Assembly: GCA_964589785.1 (NCBI GenBank)
Contig: CAZPUQ010000001.1
Location: 310,001-374,000 of the forward strand
Reading direction: 5' to 3'
Source of the DNA: JAGVSR01 sp964589785
GTDB taxonomy: Bacteria; Pseudomonadota; Alphaproteobacteria; Rhizobiales; Hyphomicrobiaceae
DNA length: 64,000 nucleotides
In this document: in pieces, positions 29,376-37,736 of the stretch
Layout of the letters: each line of letters opens with the position of its first letter
Numbering within the stretch: position 1 is the first letter of the stretch
Notes under the pieces: model-generated
The model's input: only the letters and a program-made list of their open reading frames with translations
The model's database searches: none
Told to the model about the DNA's origin: nothing
Made by a program: the position numbers and the translations under genes

Positions 29376-30734
29376 ATGCATAACGAAGACAATCGCTTCT
29401 CGGCGCGCGCGGCGCGCTACGTCCGGGTCGGCACCAACGTCGGCACGGTGGCGGCGAAGGTCGCGGGCCAGAGGCTCTTCGGCATCGAGGGCGATCACCG
29501 CGCGCAGGCCGCGGAGCTCGCCGCGGCGCTGGGCGGGCTCAAGGGTCCGCTCATGAAGGTGGCCCAGCTCCTGTCCACCATTCCTGAAGCGCTTCCGCCG
29601 GAGTACGCGCGCGAGCTCTCCCAGCTCCAGTCGCAGGCGCCGCCGATGGGTCCCGGCTTCGTGCGCCGGCGCATGCAGGCGGAGCTGGGGCCTCAGTGGC
29701 GCGAGCGCTTTGCCTCGTTCGAGGATCAGCCGGCGGCCTCCGCCTCGCTCGGGCAGGTGCATCGCGCGGTCGCGCTCGATGGCCGGCCGCTTGCCGCCAA
29801 GCTCCAGTATCCGGACATGCAGTCGGCGGTCGAGGCCGACCTCACGCAGTTGAAGGTCGTCTTCGCGCTCCATGCCCGCTTCGACAATGCGGTGGATACG
29901 AGCGAGATCCTGACGGAGGTGGCAGCCCGGCTGCGAGAGGAACTTGACTACGGCCTCGAAGCCCGCCACACGCGGCTCTACCAGATGCTGTTTCGCGACG
30001 ATGGTCGCATCCGCGTGCCGGAGGTCGTCGCCGAGCTGTCGACGGGGCGCCTGCTCACGATGTCATGGCTCGAGGGCCGTCCGCTGCTCGCGCACAAAAA
30101 CGACAGCCTGGACGACCGCAACCGGATCGCCGAGGCGATGTTCCGCGCCTGGTGGCATCCTTTCTCGCACGCCGGCGTCATCCACGGCGATCCCCACCTC
30201 GGCAACTACACGATCTTCAGCGCCGATGGCCGCCCGGCCGGCCTCAACCTTCTCGACTACGGCTGCATCCGCACGTTCCCCGTCCCGTTCGTCGAGGGCG
30301 TCGTCGCTCTCTACAACGGGCTTCTCGCCCATGACGAGGCGCGCATCGTGGCGGCCTTCGAGAGCTGGGGCTTCAAAGGCCTCTCGCGGGAGCTCATCGA
30401 GGCCCTGACGATCTGGGCGCGCTTCATCTACGGTCCGCTGCTCGACGACCGCGCGCGCACGATCGCGGAGGATGTGAAACCCGGCGAGTATGGCCGGCGC
30501 GAAGCCTTCACCGTGCACAAGATCCTGAAGGAGAAGGGGCCGGTGACGGTGCCGCGCGAGTTCGTGTTCATGGACCGCGCCGCGATCGGCCTCGGCGGCG
30601 TGTTCCTGCATCTTGCGGCGAAGCAGAACTGGTACCGGCTGTTCAACGAGACGATCGCGGACTTTGATCCGCCGGTCATCGCCGCCCGGCAGCGCGTGCT
30701 GTTCGAGGCGGCGGGCGTGCCGCTGCCGGCATGA
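29376..30734 (+). CDS. ABC1/UbiB-type atypical kinase
   Basis: A 452-residue member of the ADCK/UbiB family. The ATP-binding alanine-rich loop is PAASASLGQVHRA, the catalytic loop is VIHGDPHLGNYTI, and the DFG equivalent is LLDYGCIR. The family-defining KxGQ motif reads KVAQ at residues 61-64 (LMKVAQLLST), a Gly-to-Ala change. No C-terminal membrane helices like those of E. coli UbiB are seen, so it is probably a soluble AarF-type protein, not the ubiquinone factor itself. ATG 29376 is preferred over 29295, but neither has a strong ribosome binding site. Confidence 0.85.
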   Translation: MHNEDNRFSARAARYVRVGTNVGTVAAKVAGQRLFGIEGDHRAQAAELAAALGGLKGPLMKVAQLLSTIPEALPPEYARELSQLQSQAPPMGPGFVRRRMQAELGPQWRERFASFEDQPAASASLGQVHRAVALDGRPLAAKLQYPDMQSAVEADLTQLKVVFALHARFDNAVDTSEILTEVAARLREELDYGLEARHTRLYQMLFRDDGRIRVPEVVAELSTGRLLTMSWLEGRPLLAHKNDSLDDRNRIAEAMFRAWWHPFSHAGVIHGDPHLGNYTIFSADGRPAGLNLLDYGCIRTFPVPFVEGVVALYNGLLAHDEARIVAAFESWGFKGLSRELIEALTIWARFIYGPLLDDRARTIAEDVKPGEYGRREAFTVHKILKEKGPVTVPREFVFMDRAAIGLGGVFLHLAAKQNWYRLFNETIADFDPPVIAARQRVLFEAAGVPLPA

Positions 30735-30745
30735 ATGGGCGACCG

Positions 30746-31327
30746 TTACGGCGACGGCGCCGTCCTCTCCCTGGCCTTGCGGGCCTTGTAGGCGTTGACG
30801 ATGTCTATCATGCCGGAGCGGACCGACGGCCAGCGGTTGACGAACAGGACCACCGGCCAGGAGATCACGCGCGTGATGCCTTTGACGTTGCCGAGGCCGG
30901 GCGTCGCATCGACCGCGACGCCGTTCTTGAACGTCACCTCCGGCGCGAACGTCCCGGTCACATCGAACGTGCTCTTGTGCGTCGTGATGGTGCACACGAC
31001 CGGCTGCTCGGGGCTCTTGAACACATAGTTCGTGGCGGCCAGCGCCTTGTCGATCTCGGCGCGCGCGATGCGCACGGTGAGGCGGCAGGAGAAGTCCTTC
31101 ACGTAGCCGCGCGAGCCTGTTTCCAGCTCGGCCCGCTCTTCCGCCGAGGGCCGGATCGGAAAGAGGCAGGCGATCTCGGGCCCGGTGCCCGTCTCGACCT
31201 CGGCGAAGCAGTCCTGCGACAGGGGCTTCGCGGCGCGCGACAAGAGCGGGGGTGGGCTCGTCGGCCCGGCCGCCAGAGCGCCGCCCGCCGTCAGCCAGAG
31301 CGCCACAGCCGCGCCGCCGCGGATCAC
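30746..31327 (-). CDS. Secreted protein, second of a tandem paralogous pair
   Basis: A 193-residue exported protein with a signal peptide (hydrophobic GGAAVALWLTAGGALAAG) and a domain with paired cysteines (DCFAEV, IACLF, FSCRLT, VVCTIT). Its central block, from CRLTVRIARAEIDKAL to VKGITRVI, aligns by eye with CSVDLKIGRADVVAAL to ISGPKTI of the upstream gene, so the two are paralogues. The start is GTG 31325-31327, overlapping the upstream stop as GTGA, which points to coupled translation. I do not know the family. Confidence 0.7.
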   Translation of the reverse strand: MIRGGAAVALWLTAGGALAAGPTSPPPLLSRAAKPLSQDCFAEVETGTGPEIACLFPIRPSAEERAELETGSRGYVKDFSCRLTVRIARAEIDKALAATNYVFKSPEQPVVCTITTHKSTFDVTGTFAPEVTFKNGVAVDATPGLGNVKGITRVISWPVVLFVNRWPSVRSGMIDIVNAYKARKARERTAPSP

Positions 31328-32175
31328 TTGGCGTCGGCGGATTGTGGCGCCGCCGTCTTCGCGACGGGCTTTGCCGTCTGTGGCCTTGCCGGAGCGGAGC
31401 CCGTCTCCGCGGGAATGCCAGGCTTTTCGCCGGCGGTCTTGGTCGCCGTTGCGGCCGCGGGGCCGGTCTTTGTCGCGCCCGCCTTCGCAACGGCCTTCTT
31501 GCGGTCCTTGCCATCGGGTTTGGGCGTGCCGTTGGCGTGGTAGCGCTCGCCGCAGCGCTTGTAGAGGAACTTGTTGACCGACTTCAGCATGCTCTTGTGG
31601 AAGATGCCGATCTTGTCCTCGAGCTCGGCGGCCATCCAGACCGTGGACGTGATCGTCTTGGGACCGCTGATGTCGGCGAGATTGATCCAGATCTTGTCCG
31701 CCCGGCCGTGCTTGAACACGAGCTTGGGGGCGAGGCGGGCGACGACGGGCTCCGGCTTGCCGTCCCGCTCGACGACGCAGTTCACCTTGTGCTCGGGCAC
31801 CTCGATCACGTGCGACGGCTTCGTCAGCGCGGCGACGACGTCGGCGCGACCGATCTTGAGGTCGACGCTGCAGCGCGCGTCGCCGAAACCCCACGAGACC
31901 GAGCTCGATTCGCCCTTCTTCAGGGTATCCCGGTCCCACGTCTTGGCGACGTCGCACTTGAGATCGGACCCTTCCGGCTTCTTGCCGAGCACCATTGTGC
32001 ACAGGCGCTGCTCGCAGGCCTTGATGGCGTCCTGCTCGCCGGGCTCGGGTTCGAGCGCGTTGACGGCGGGGCAGCCCGCCAGCACGGCCGCGACGACGGC
32101 CACGACGGCGGCGCCGGCCGTGCCTCGGCGGGCGGGAGTGGGGCGGGTCGCGGGGAGCGGCTTGCACAAGGCCAT
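31324..32175 (-). CDS. Putative lipoprotein, first of a tandem paralogous pair
   Basis: A 283-residue protein. The N-terminus (MALCKPLPATRPTPARRGTA, then a hydrophobic core) ends in LAGC near residue 35, a good lipobox, so it is probably lipidated. The globular part (about 50-225) shares its fold with the downstream paralogue; the C-terminal about 60 residues are Lys/Ala/Pro-rich and likely disordered. ATG 32173-32175 follows AAGGA at nine bases. Function is unknown; the pair looks like an envelope-associated duplication. Confidence 0.68.
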   Translation of the reverse strand: MALCKPLPATRPTPARRGTAGAAVVAVVAAVLAGCPAVNALEPEPGEQDAIKACEQRLCTMVLGKKPEGSDLKCDVAKTWDRDTLKKGESSSVSWGFGDARCSVDLKIGRADVVAALTKPSHVIEVPEHKVNCVVERDGKPEPVVARLAPKLVFKHGRADKIWINLADISGPKTITSTVWMAAELEDKIGIFHKSMLKSVNKFLYKRCGERYHANGTPKPDGKDRKKAVAKAGATKTGPAAATATKTAGEKPGIPAETGSAPARPQTAKPVAKTAAPQSADAK

Positions 32176-32525
32176 CGGGTCAATTCCTTGGCGGACCTAA
32201 GCAAACGGAAACGGGCGCACCGGGTGGCAGCGCCGGGCCGGCGAAACTCATGACACCGGCTCCTGCCAGCTTATTGGGCCAGGAATGAGGCTCAGAAGCG
32301 CGGCCCTCGGGCGGAAACCCTCCGGTAGCCGGTCAACGGCCGCAAGCCGGGAGGGCCGGGCGCCTGCCGTCTCGCTGCGACGGGCCGCCGCCCCCTAATT
32401 GACGAGGCGCGCCGCGACGGGCCGCGCTTGCAGAGCTTTAGGGCCTGGGTTACGAACGGTCCGCGGTCCAGTCGGACCCAACCGCAACAAACGACGCAAG
32501 AAAACCAGAGGGAAGGGGAAGACCC
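32176..32525. other. 350-bp intergenic region with divergent promoters
   Basis: Lies between the lipoprotein pair (minus) and the oxidase subunit/transhydrogenase genes (plus). It must hold promoters for both, but no convincing -35/-10 pair stands out. A Cys/Gly-rich stretch of GC repeats around 32280-32395 is not a tRNA. No gene is supported. Confidence 0.5.
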
Positions 32526-32669
32526 ATGGCAGTCGATACGTCGGGTGGCCATCCGGCCATGGACTACAACCAGCATGTGGAGACCTATCGCGCGTTTCTG
32601 CGCTACTCGAGAATTGGCATGGTGCTGCTCGCGCTGCTTCTGCTCGGAATGTACTACTTCCTCGTCTGA
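32526..32669 (+). CDS. aa3-type cytochrome c oxidase subunit IV
   Basis: A 47-residue membrane protein: a polar N-terminus (MAVDTSGGHPAMDYNQHVET) followed by a single membrane helix after FLRYSRIGM. The pattern ending in a helix after YRAFLR matches the COX_aa3 (PF07835) small subunit found in alphaproteobacteria. ATG 32526 is preceded by AAGGGGAAG. It is too short for most gene finders but its placement directly upstream of pntAA, common in the class, supports it. The main oxidase genes are not in the window. Confidence 0.85.
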   Translation: MAVDTSGGHPAMDYNQHVETYRAFLRYSRIGMVLLALLLLGMYYFLV

Positions 32670-32822
32670 CCCTGAGCCCGCCCCGGCGGCCGGAACGCCG
32701 GACGGGACAATGCATTCGGCGGCCGGACGGGGTGCCGCCGGATGGGTGCTTCCCGTTCCCCGTCTCAGCTTGTTCTCAACAGGTGACGCGCGCTTGCGCC
32801 GCGGCACGCATCGGATACCTCC

Positions 32823-33959
32823 ATGATCACCATTGCAGTTACCGCGGAGGGGCCGGACGAGCCGCGCGTCGCCGTATCCCCTGAAACGGTGAAGAAGCTC
32901 GTCGGCCTCGGCGCCACGGTGAAAGTGCAGTCGGGCGCGGGCCTGCGCTCGCGCTTCTCCGACGAGATGCTGAAGGCGCAGGGCGCGGAGATCGCCGGCA
33001 GCGCGGCGGCGGCCCTCTCGGGCGCCGACGTCCTCCTCAAGGTGCGGCGTCCGACGGCAGAGGAGCTTGCGGCGCTGAAGCCCGGCGTGCTCGTCGCCGC
33101 GATGATCGAGCCGTTCGGCGACCGCGCCGGCCTCGAGGCGGCCGCCAAGAGCGGCGCGACGCTGTTCTCGATGGAATTCATGCCGCGCATCACGCGCGCC
33201 CAGTCGATGGACGTCTTGTCCTCGCAGGCGAACCTCGCCGGCTACAAGGCGGTCGTGGATGCCGCGTCGATGTTCGGCCAGGCCCTGCCGATGATGATGA
33301 CGGCCGCCGGCACCGTGCCGGCCGCCAAGGTCTTCATCATGGGCGTCGGCGTGGCGGGCCTGCAGGCGATCGCGACCGCGCGACGCCTCGGCGGCATCGT
33401 CTCGGCGACCGACGTGCGCCCGGCGACGAAGGAGCAGGTGCAGTCGCTCGGCGCCAAGTTCATCGCGGTGGAGGACGAGGAGTTCAAGCAGGCCCAGACG
33501 GCGGCGGGCTATGCCAAGCCCATGTCGCCCGAATACCAGACGAAGCAGGCCGAGCTCGTCGCCAGCCACATCAAGGCGCAGGACATCGTCATCACGACCG
33601 CGCTGATCCCGGGACGCCCCGCCCCGCGCCTCATCACGAAGGCGATGGTGGACAGCATGAAGCCCGGCTCGGTGATCGTCGATCTCGCCGCCGAGCGCGG
33701 CGGCAACTGCGAGGCGACCGTGCCGGGCGAGACCGTCGAGGTCGGCGGCGTCAAGATCGCAGGCCCCATCAACCTTTCGGGCACCGTGGCCGTCAACGCC
33801 TCGAGCCTCTACGCCAAGAACCTGCTCGCCTTCCTGGAGGTCCTCATCGACAAGAAGGAGAAGGCGATGAAGATCGACTGGGACGACGAGATCGTGAAAG
33901 GCACGCTCGTCGCCAAGGACGGCAGCATCGTCCACCCGAACCTGCAAACCGCCGCGTGA
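32823..33959 (+). CDS. pntAA: NAD(P) transhydrogenase subunit alpha part 1
   Basis: The NAD(H)-binding domain I of the proton-translocating transhydrogenase, which reduces NADP+ with NADH using the proton motive force. 378 residues, two alanine-dehydrogenase-like Rossmann halves: MEFMPRITRAQSMDVLSSQA in the first, and the dinucleotide loop GVGVAGLQAIATARRLG with acidic VSATDVRPA in the second. The membrane helices found in fused PntA proteins are absent because they are encoded by the next gene, the split arrangement usual in alphaproteobacteria. Start ATG 32823. Confidence 0.96.
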   Translation: MITIAVTAEGPDEPRVAVSPETVKKLVGLGATVKVQSGAGLRSRFSDEMLKAQGAEIAGSAAAALSGADVLLKVRRPTAEELAALKPGVLVAAMIEPFGDRAGLEAAAKSGATLFSMEFMPRITRAQSMDVLSSQANLAGYKAVVDAASMFGQALPMMMTAAGTVPAAKVFIMGVGVAGLQAIATARRLGGIVSATDVRPATKEQVQSLGAKFIAVEDEEFKQAQTAAGYAKPMSPEYQTKQAELVASHIKAQDIVITTALIPGRPAPRLITKAMVDSMKPGSVIVDLAAERGGNCEATVPGETVEVGGVKIAGPINLSGTVAVNASSLYAKNLLAFLEVLIDKKEKAMKIDWDDEIVKGTLVAKDGSIVHPNLQTAA

Positions 33960-33967
33960 GGCCAGCC

Positions 33968-34372
33968 ATGACGCGCTTGAAGACCCTCGCTCTCGCTCTC
34001 CTCGCCAGCGCCTGCTGGTCGCAGGCCGCCTTCGCCGCAGGCGCCGATCACGTCGATCCGTCGATCTACCGCCTCATGGTCTTCGCCATGGCGATCTTCG
34101 TCGGCTACTACGTGGTGTGGAGCGTGACGCCGGCGCTGCACACGCCGCTCATGTCGGTGACGAACGCGATCTCGTCGGTCATCGTGGTCGGCGCGCTGCT
34201 CGCCGTCGGCGTGCCGCTCGTCAAGGACGGCTCGATCCTCGCCAAGCTCTTCGGCTTCCTCGCGCTCGCGATGGCGTCCGTGAACATCTTCGGCGGCTTC
34301 CTCGTCACGCAGCGCATGCTCGCCATGTACAAGAAGAAAGAGCCGAAGAAGGACGCGCCCAAGCAGGGCTGA
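33968..34372 (+). CDS. pntAB: NAD(P) transhydrogenase subunit alpha part 2
   Basis: Membrane domain IIa of the transhydrogenase, 134 residues with four hydrophobic segments; the first (ALALLASACWSQAAFAAG) may act as a signal-like helix. The conserved YYVVWSVTPALHTPLMSVTN and FGGFLVTQRML segments are present. ATG 33968 (GAGG upstream) is preferred over the GTG at 33956 that would overlap the pntAA stop. The Lys-rich tail KKKEPKKDAPK is typical. Encoded between pntAA and pntB, it completes the proton channel. Confidence 0.94.
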   Translation: MTRLKTLALALLASACWSQAAFAAGADHVDPSIYRLMVFAMAIFVGYYVVWSVTPALHTPLMSVTNAISSVIVVGALLAVGVPLVKDGSILAKLFGFLALAMASVNIFGGFLVTQRMLAMYKKKEPKKDAPKQG

Positions 34373-34468
34373 CGCCGCCTTCGCCGATCCCCTTGAAACA
34401 TTCCTCGCAAGTGGCCGAACCGAGATGCCCGGCGCGATAGGACCGAAAGAGCTGAGGACTGCCAGACC

Positions 34469-35893
34469 ATGAGCGCCAACGTCGCCGCCCTTCTCTATCT
34501 CGCTGCTGGCATCCTGTTCATTCTCGCCTTGCGCGGCCTGTCGCATCCGGAGACCTCGCGCCAAGGCAACACGTTCGGCATGATCGGCATGGCGATCGCC
34601 GTGCTGACGACTCTCGGCCTGCTCGGCGAGCCGGACTCGATCCTCACCTGGCTCCTCATCGCGGGCGGGCTCGGGGCCGGCGGGTTCGTCGGCGCCAAGA
34701 TCGCGCGCGAGATCCCGATGACGCAGATGCCCGAGCTCGTGGCCGCGTTCCACTCGCTCGTCGGCCTCGCCGCCGTGTTCGTCGCCGCTGGCGCGCTCTA
34801 CTCGCCCGAGGCCTTCAACATCCTGAAGGACCCGGCCAACCCGGCCGAAGGCATCATGGGCGCGAGCCTCTTTGAGATGGCGCTCGGCGTCGCCATCGGC
34901 GCGATCACATTTACGGGCTCGGTCATCGCGTTCGCCAAGCTCTCGGGCAAGATGTCGGGCGCGCCGATCCTGCTGCCCCTGCGGCACGCCATCAACCTGG
35001 CGCTGTTCCTGCTGCTCGTCTACCTGATCTACGCCTTCATCCAGTCGGGCGGCTCGGCGTGGCTGTTCTGGGCGATCACGCTGGTGGCGCTCGTGTTCGG
35101 CGTGCTCATCATCATCCCCATCGGCGGCGCGGACATGCCCGTCGTCGTATCGATGCTGAACTCCTACTCCGGCTGGGCCGCGGCCGGCATCGGCTTCACG
35201 CTCGGCAACGTCGCGCTCATCATCACGGGCGCGCTCGTCGGCTCGTCGGGCGCCATCCTCTCCTACATCATGTGCAAGGGCATGAACCGCTCCTTCATCT
35301 CCGTCATCGCCGGCGGCTTCGGCGGCGAGACGGCGGCGGCGGGCGGTGGCAAGGGCGAGCAGAAGCCGGTCAAGCTCGGCTCGGCGGAAGATGCCGCCTA
35401 TGTCCTCAAGAACGCGGCCAAGGTCATCATCGTGCCGGGCTACGGCATGGCGGTGGCCCAGGCGCAGCACGCGCTGCGCGAGATGGCCGACCAGTTGAAG
35501 AAGGCGGGCGTGGAGGTCAAGTACGCGATCCATCCGGTGGCGGGCCGCATGCCGGGCCACATGAACGTACTGCTCGCCGAGGCCAACGTGCCTTATGACG
35601 AGGTCTTCGAGCTGGAGGACATCAACTCGGAGTTCTCCCAGGCCGACGCCGTCTACGTGATCGGCGCCAACGACGTCGTGAATCCGGCGGCGGAGGACGA
35701 CAAGACCTCGCCCATTTACGGCATGCCCGTGCTGCAGGTGTGGAAGGCGTCGACCGTGTTCTTCAACAAGCGCTCGCTGGCGTCGGGCTATGCCGGCATC
35801 GACAATCCGGTGTTCTACCGCGACAACACCGTCATGGTACTCGGCGACGCCAAGAAGATGACCGAAGAGATCGCCAAAGCGCTCGCACACTGA
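34469..35893 (+). CDS. pntB: NAD(P) transhydrogenase subunit beta
   Basis: 474 residues: nine membrane segments (domain IIb) up to about residue 270, then the NADP(H)-binding domain III. Diagnostic blocks: GNTFGMIGMAIAVL, HSLVGLAAVFVA, GSSGAILSYIMCKGMNRSF and, in domain III, IVPGYGMAVAQAQHALREM (NADP loop) and VIGANDVVNPAA. The start ATG 34469 lies 96 bp after pntAB. The three genes form one operon, with a candidate terminator after 35934. Confidence 0.97.
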   Translation: MSANVAALLYLAAGILFILALRGLSHPETSRQGNTFGMIGMAIAVLTTLGLLGEPDSILTWLLIAGGLGAGGFVGAKIAREIPMTQMPELVAAFHSLVGLAAVFVAAGALYSPEAFNILKDPANPAEGIMGASLFEMALGVAIGAITFTGSVIAFAKLSGKMSGAPILLPLRHAINLALFLLLVYLIYAFIQSGGSAWLFWAITLVALVFGVLIIIPIGGADMPVVVSMLNSYSGWAAAGIGFTLGNVALIITGALVGSSGAILSYIMCKGMNRSFISVIAGGFGGETAAAGGGKGEQKPVKLGSAEDAAYVLKNAAKVIIVPGYGMAVAQAQHALREMADQLKKAGVEVKYAIHPVAGRMPGHMNVLLAEANVPYDEVFELEDINSEFSQADAVYVIGANDVVNPAAEDDKTSPIYGMPVLQVWKASTVFFNKRSLASGYAGIDNPVFYRDNTVMVLGDAKKMTEEIAKALAH

Positions 35894-35933
35894 GCCGGAA
35901 GCCGGGAACGGCGCGACCTGCCTGCAACGACCT

Positions 35934-35962
35934 GCCCGGCCTCGCAGCCGGGGCCTTTTGCC
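35934..35962 (+). terminator. Candidate terminator after pntB
   Basis: GCCCGGC (35934-35940) can pair with GCCGGG (35947-35952) across a six-base loop, followed by GCCTTTTG. The stem is short and the T-tract interrupted, so this is a moderate candidate. Confidence 0.4.
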
Positions 35963-36161
35963 GTGCCGGCCGTCCCCCGTACGGGAACCGGGACGGATCC
36001 CAGGCATTGATCTCACAAGGCATCGCCCCGGTCGCGCCCGAGGCGCAGTCGGACACAATTGTTGATCCACGCACGCCACGATCCGCGTTAGCCTGACGGG
36101 ACATCCTTCGCAAACGGGGCCGATGCGAAAACGAAGCGGGCCTGTGACAAGGGAGATGCGC

Positions 36162-36788
36162 ATGGAGCGGGCCGCACGGCACACGGTTCTCGGTCTCACT
36201 GCTCGTGGTCTGGCCGCTCTCGGTCTGGCCGCGCTCGGTCTGGCCGCGCTGGCTCAGGCGAGCCCGGCGGCGCAGGCGGACAGCGCCGGTCTGCAGGCGC
36301 GGATCACGCTCGGCGGGCAGGAGCTCTCCTGCCGCGACTTCCGCGGCCAGTTGGTCCGCTCGATCCAGTTGGATGAGTTCGGCGACGTCGCCCACGCGCG
36401 CATCGTCAGCCGGATACCGATCATCACCCTCAACAAGCGGCGGCTCGACACGCTTCCCGACAAGCTGCAGGTCTTCTTTTTCCATCACGAGTGCGCCCAT
36501 CACATGATGGGACATGTCTTCCATCCCACGCAGTCGAGCGAGAACGAAGCGGACTGCTACGCCATCAAGCTCGCCCGGCGGGAAGGCTCCCTGTCGCGCG
36601 CCGAGGTGGAAGGCTTTGCGCCCTACCTTGCGGCGAGCCGCGGCTCTGCCTTCGGGCATCTGCCAGGCCCGGTGCGCGCGCAGCGCCTGCTGGCCTGCTT
36701 CGACGATCCATCCGAGGAGAACTATGCCGAGCCCGCGGGCTTCGCCACCCCGCCGTCGGCTTCGGTCTTGGCGGGGGGCGCGCGCTGA
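36162..36788 (+). CDS. Exported M48-like zinc metallopeptidase
   Basis: A 208-residue protein with a signal peptide and a metalloprotease core. The zinc motif HECAH at residues 109-113 (in FFHHECAHHMMGH) is HExxH, and the downstream glutamate is in SENEADCYA (127-131), the ExxAD pattern of the M48/M56-like gluzincins. The signal peptide contains three copies of GLAAL from a 15-bp DNA repeat. Two cysteines (LSCRDF, DCYAI) may bridge. ATG 36162 follows AAGGGAG; two earlier in-frame ATGs exist. Proteolytic activity is inferred from motifs. Confidence 0.75.
   Translation: MERAARHTVLGLTARGLAALGLAALGLAALAQASPAAQADSAGLQARITLGGQELSCRDFRGQLVRSIQLDEFGDVAHARIVSRIPIITLNKRRLDTLPDKLQVFFFHHECAHHMMGHVFHPTQSSENEADCYAIKLARREGSLSRAEVEGFAPYLAASRGSAFGHLPGPVRAQRLLACFDDPSEENYAEPAGFATPPSASVLAGGAR
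36207..36251. repeat. Three tandem 15-bp repeats inside a signal peptide
   Basis: GGTCTGGCCGCGCTC (with small changes) is repeated three times in frame at 36207, 36222 and 36237, encoding GLAAL each time within the hydrophobic core of the metallopeptidase signal peptide. In-frame slippage would change signal peptide length. Confidence 0.8.
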
Positions 36789-36915
36789 GACGCGTCGCAG
36801 GCGGGCGGAGGACCCCACCGAAGCGAGAGTTTCCCCAGTCCGATGTCGGCCGCCGGGTATATCCCCGCCGCATTTTCGCTAAAGTGCCGCGACTCGCGCT
36901 GGCCGGCCGACCCGC

Positions 36916-36981
36916 GGCACACGGGCGTCTGTCGTGTGGCACACGCGCGTCTGTCGTGTGGCACATGCGCGTCTGACGTGA
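36916..36981. repeat. Three tandem 22-bp repeats with palindromic junctions
   Basis: GGCACACG(G/C)GCGTCTGTCGTGT units start at 36916, 36938 and 36960; the third is diverged (ATGCGCG, TGACGTG). Each junction forms the palindrome GTGTGGCACAC. They end about 33 bp before the start of the membrane protein gene at 37014, a typical position for operators or promoter-proximal regulatory sites. The regulator is unknown. Confidence 0.75.
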
Positions 36982-37013
36982 GGCCGGGCAAGCGTCGGAG
37001 GGACTCGTAGATC

Positions 37014-37661
37014 GTGGCAATAGCGCAGGACAGGCCGCTCTGGACGCGAATCTCACGTGCCATTGTCGGCGCCGTTCTCCTCATCGCGCCGGCCGTCTAC
37101 CTCGCGCGTCAGTGGTTCGACGGCGCGCTCGACCTCGACCTCGTCGTGCGGGAGGGCGGTGTTCTGGAGATGGTCCATGCCGCGCTCACGCTGCTTGCGA
37201 CCGTGCTGTTCTTCCTGTCCTGGCGGAATGGAAAGGGTCCGGTGCGGGTCGCGGGCGGCGCGCTCGCCATGCTGGCCGCGGCCGCCTTCGTGCGCGAGAT
37301 CGACGTCCGGCCCATCGCCGCAGCGTTCGGCGTGGATTGGCTCACCTACATCGGCACGCACGGCCTGCCGGAGATCCTGCTCGTCGCCATGACGTTGCCC
37401 ATCCCGATCTATTTGTACCGGCAGCGCAGTCAGTTTCCCGGCGTCCTCAGGCTCGCCCTCAGTTGGGGGGCGTGGCCGCTGTACCTCGCCGGCGCGCTCG
37501 TCTTGCTCTGTGTTTATCTCGACGAGCGCGTCGTCCACAATATCCGCATGCGATTCTGGGAAGAGCTCATCGAGACCTACAGCTACGTGTTCCTGGCCAT
37601 AGCCGCCTGGCGCCATCTCCAACTCACGCACGATCCAACCTTGAACCGGGACGACGCATGA
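37014..37661 (+). CDS. Integral membrane protein of unknown function
   Basis: A 215-residue protein with about five membrane helices (around residues 15-30, 55-68, 78-92, 115-130, 148-167) and a charged end (RRDDA-like tail LNRDDA). Notable are polar motifs in loops: FVREIDVRPIAAAFG and YLDERVVHNIRMRFWEELIET. I cannot assign a family. The start is GTG 37014; a GGAGGG lies 12 bases upstream. The three 22-bp repeats lie just upstream. The following hydrolase gene starts within 80 bp. Confidence 0.65.
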   Translation: MAIAQDRPLWTRISRAIVGAVLLIAPAVYLARQWFDGALDLDLVVREGGVLEMVHAALTLLATVLFFLSWRNGKGPVRVAGGALAMLAAAAFVREIDVRPIAAAFGVDWLTYIGTHGLPEILLVAMTLPIPIYLYRQRSQFPGVLRLALSWGAWPLYLAGALVLLCVYLDERVVHNIRMRFWEELIETYSYVFLAIAAWRHLQLTHDPTLNRDDA

Positions 37662-37736
37662 ACCGACATTGCGACACCGAGACCAATGCTCGCGGCCCCG
37701 GCCGCCGCGGCGGCCCCTTCTGACGGCGGCGGCACC

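Noticed and set aside
32280..32400. GC-rich stretch considered as a tRNA or structured RNA
   Set aside because: No TTCGA loop, acceptor stem or anticodon arm can be formed.
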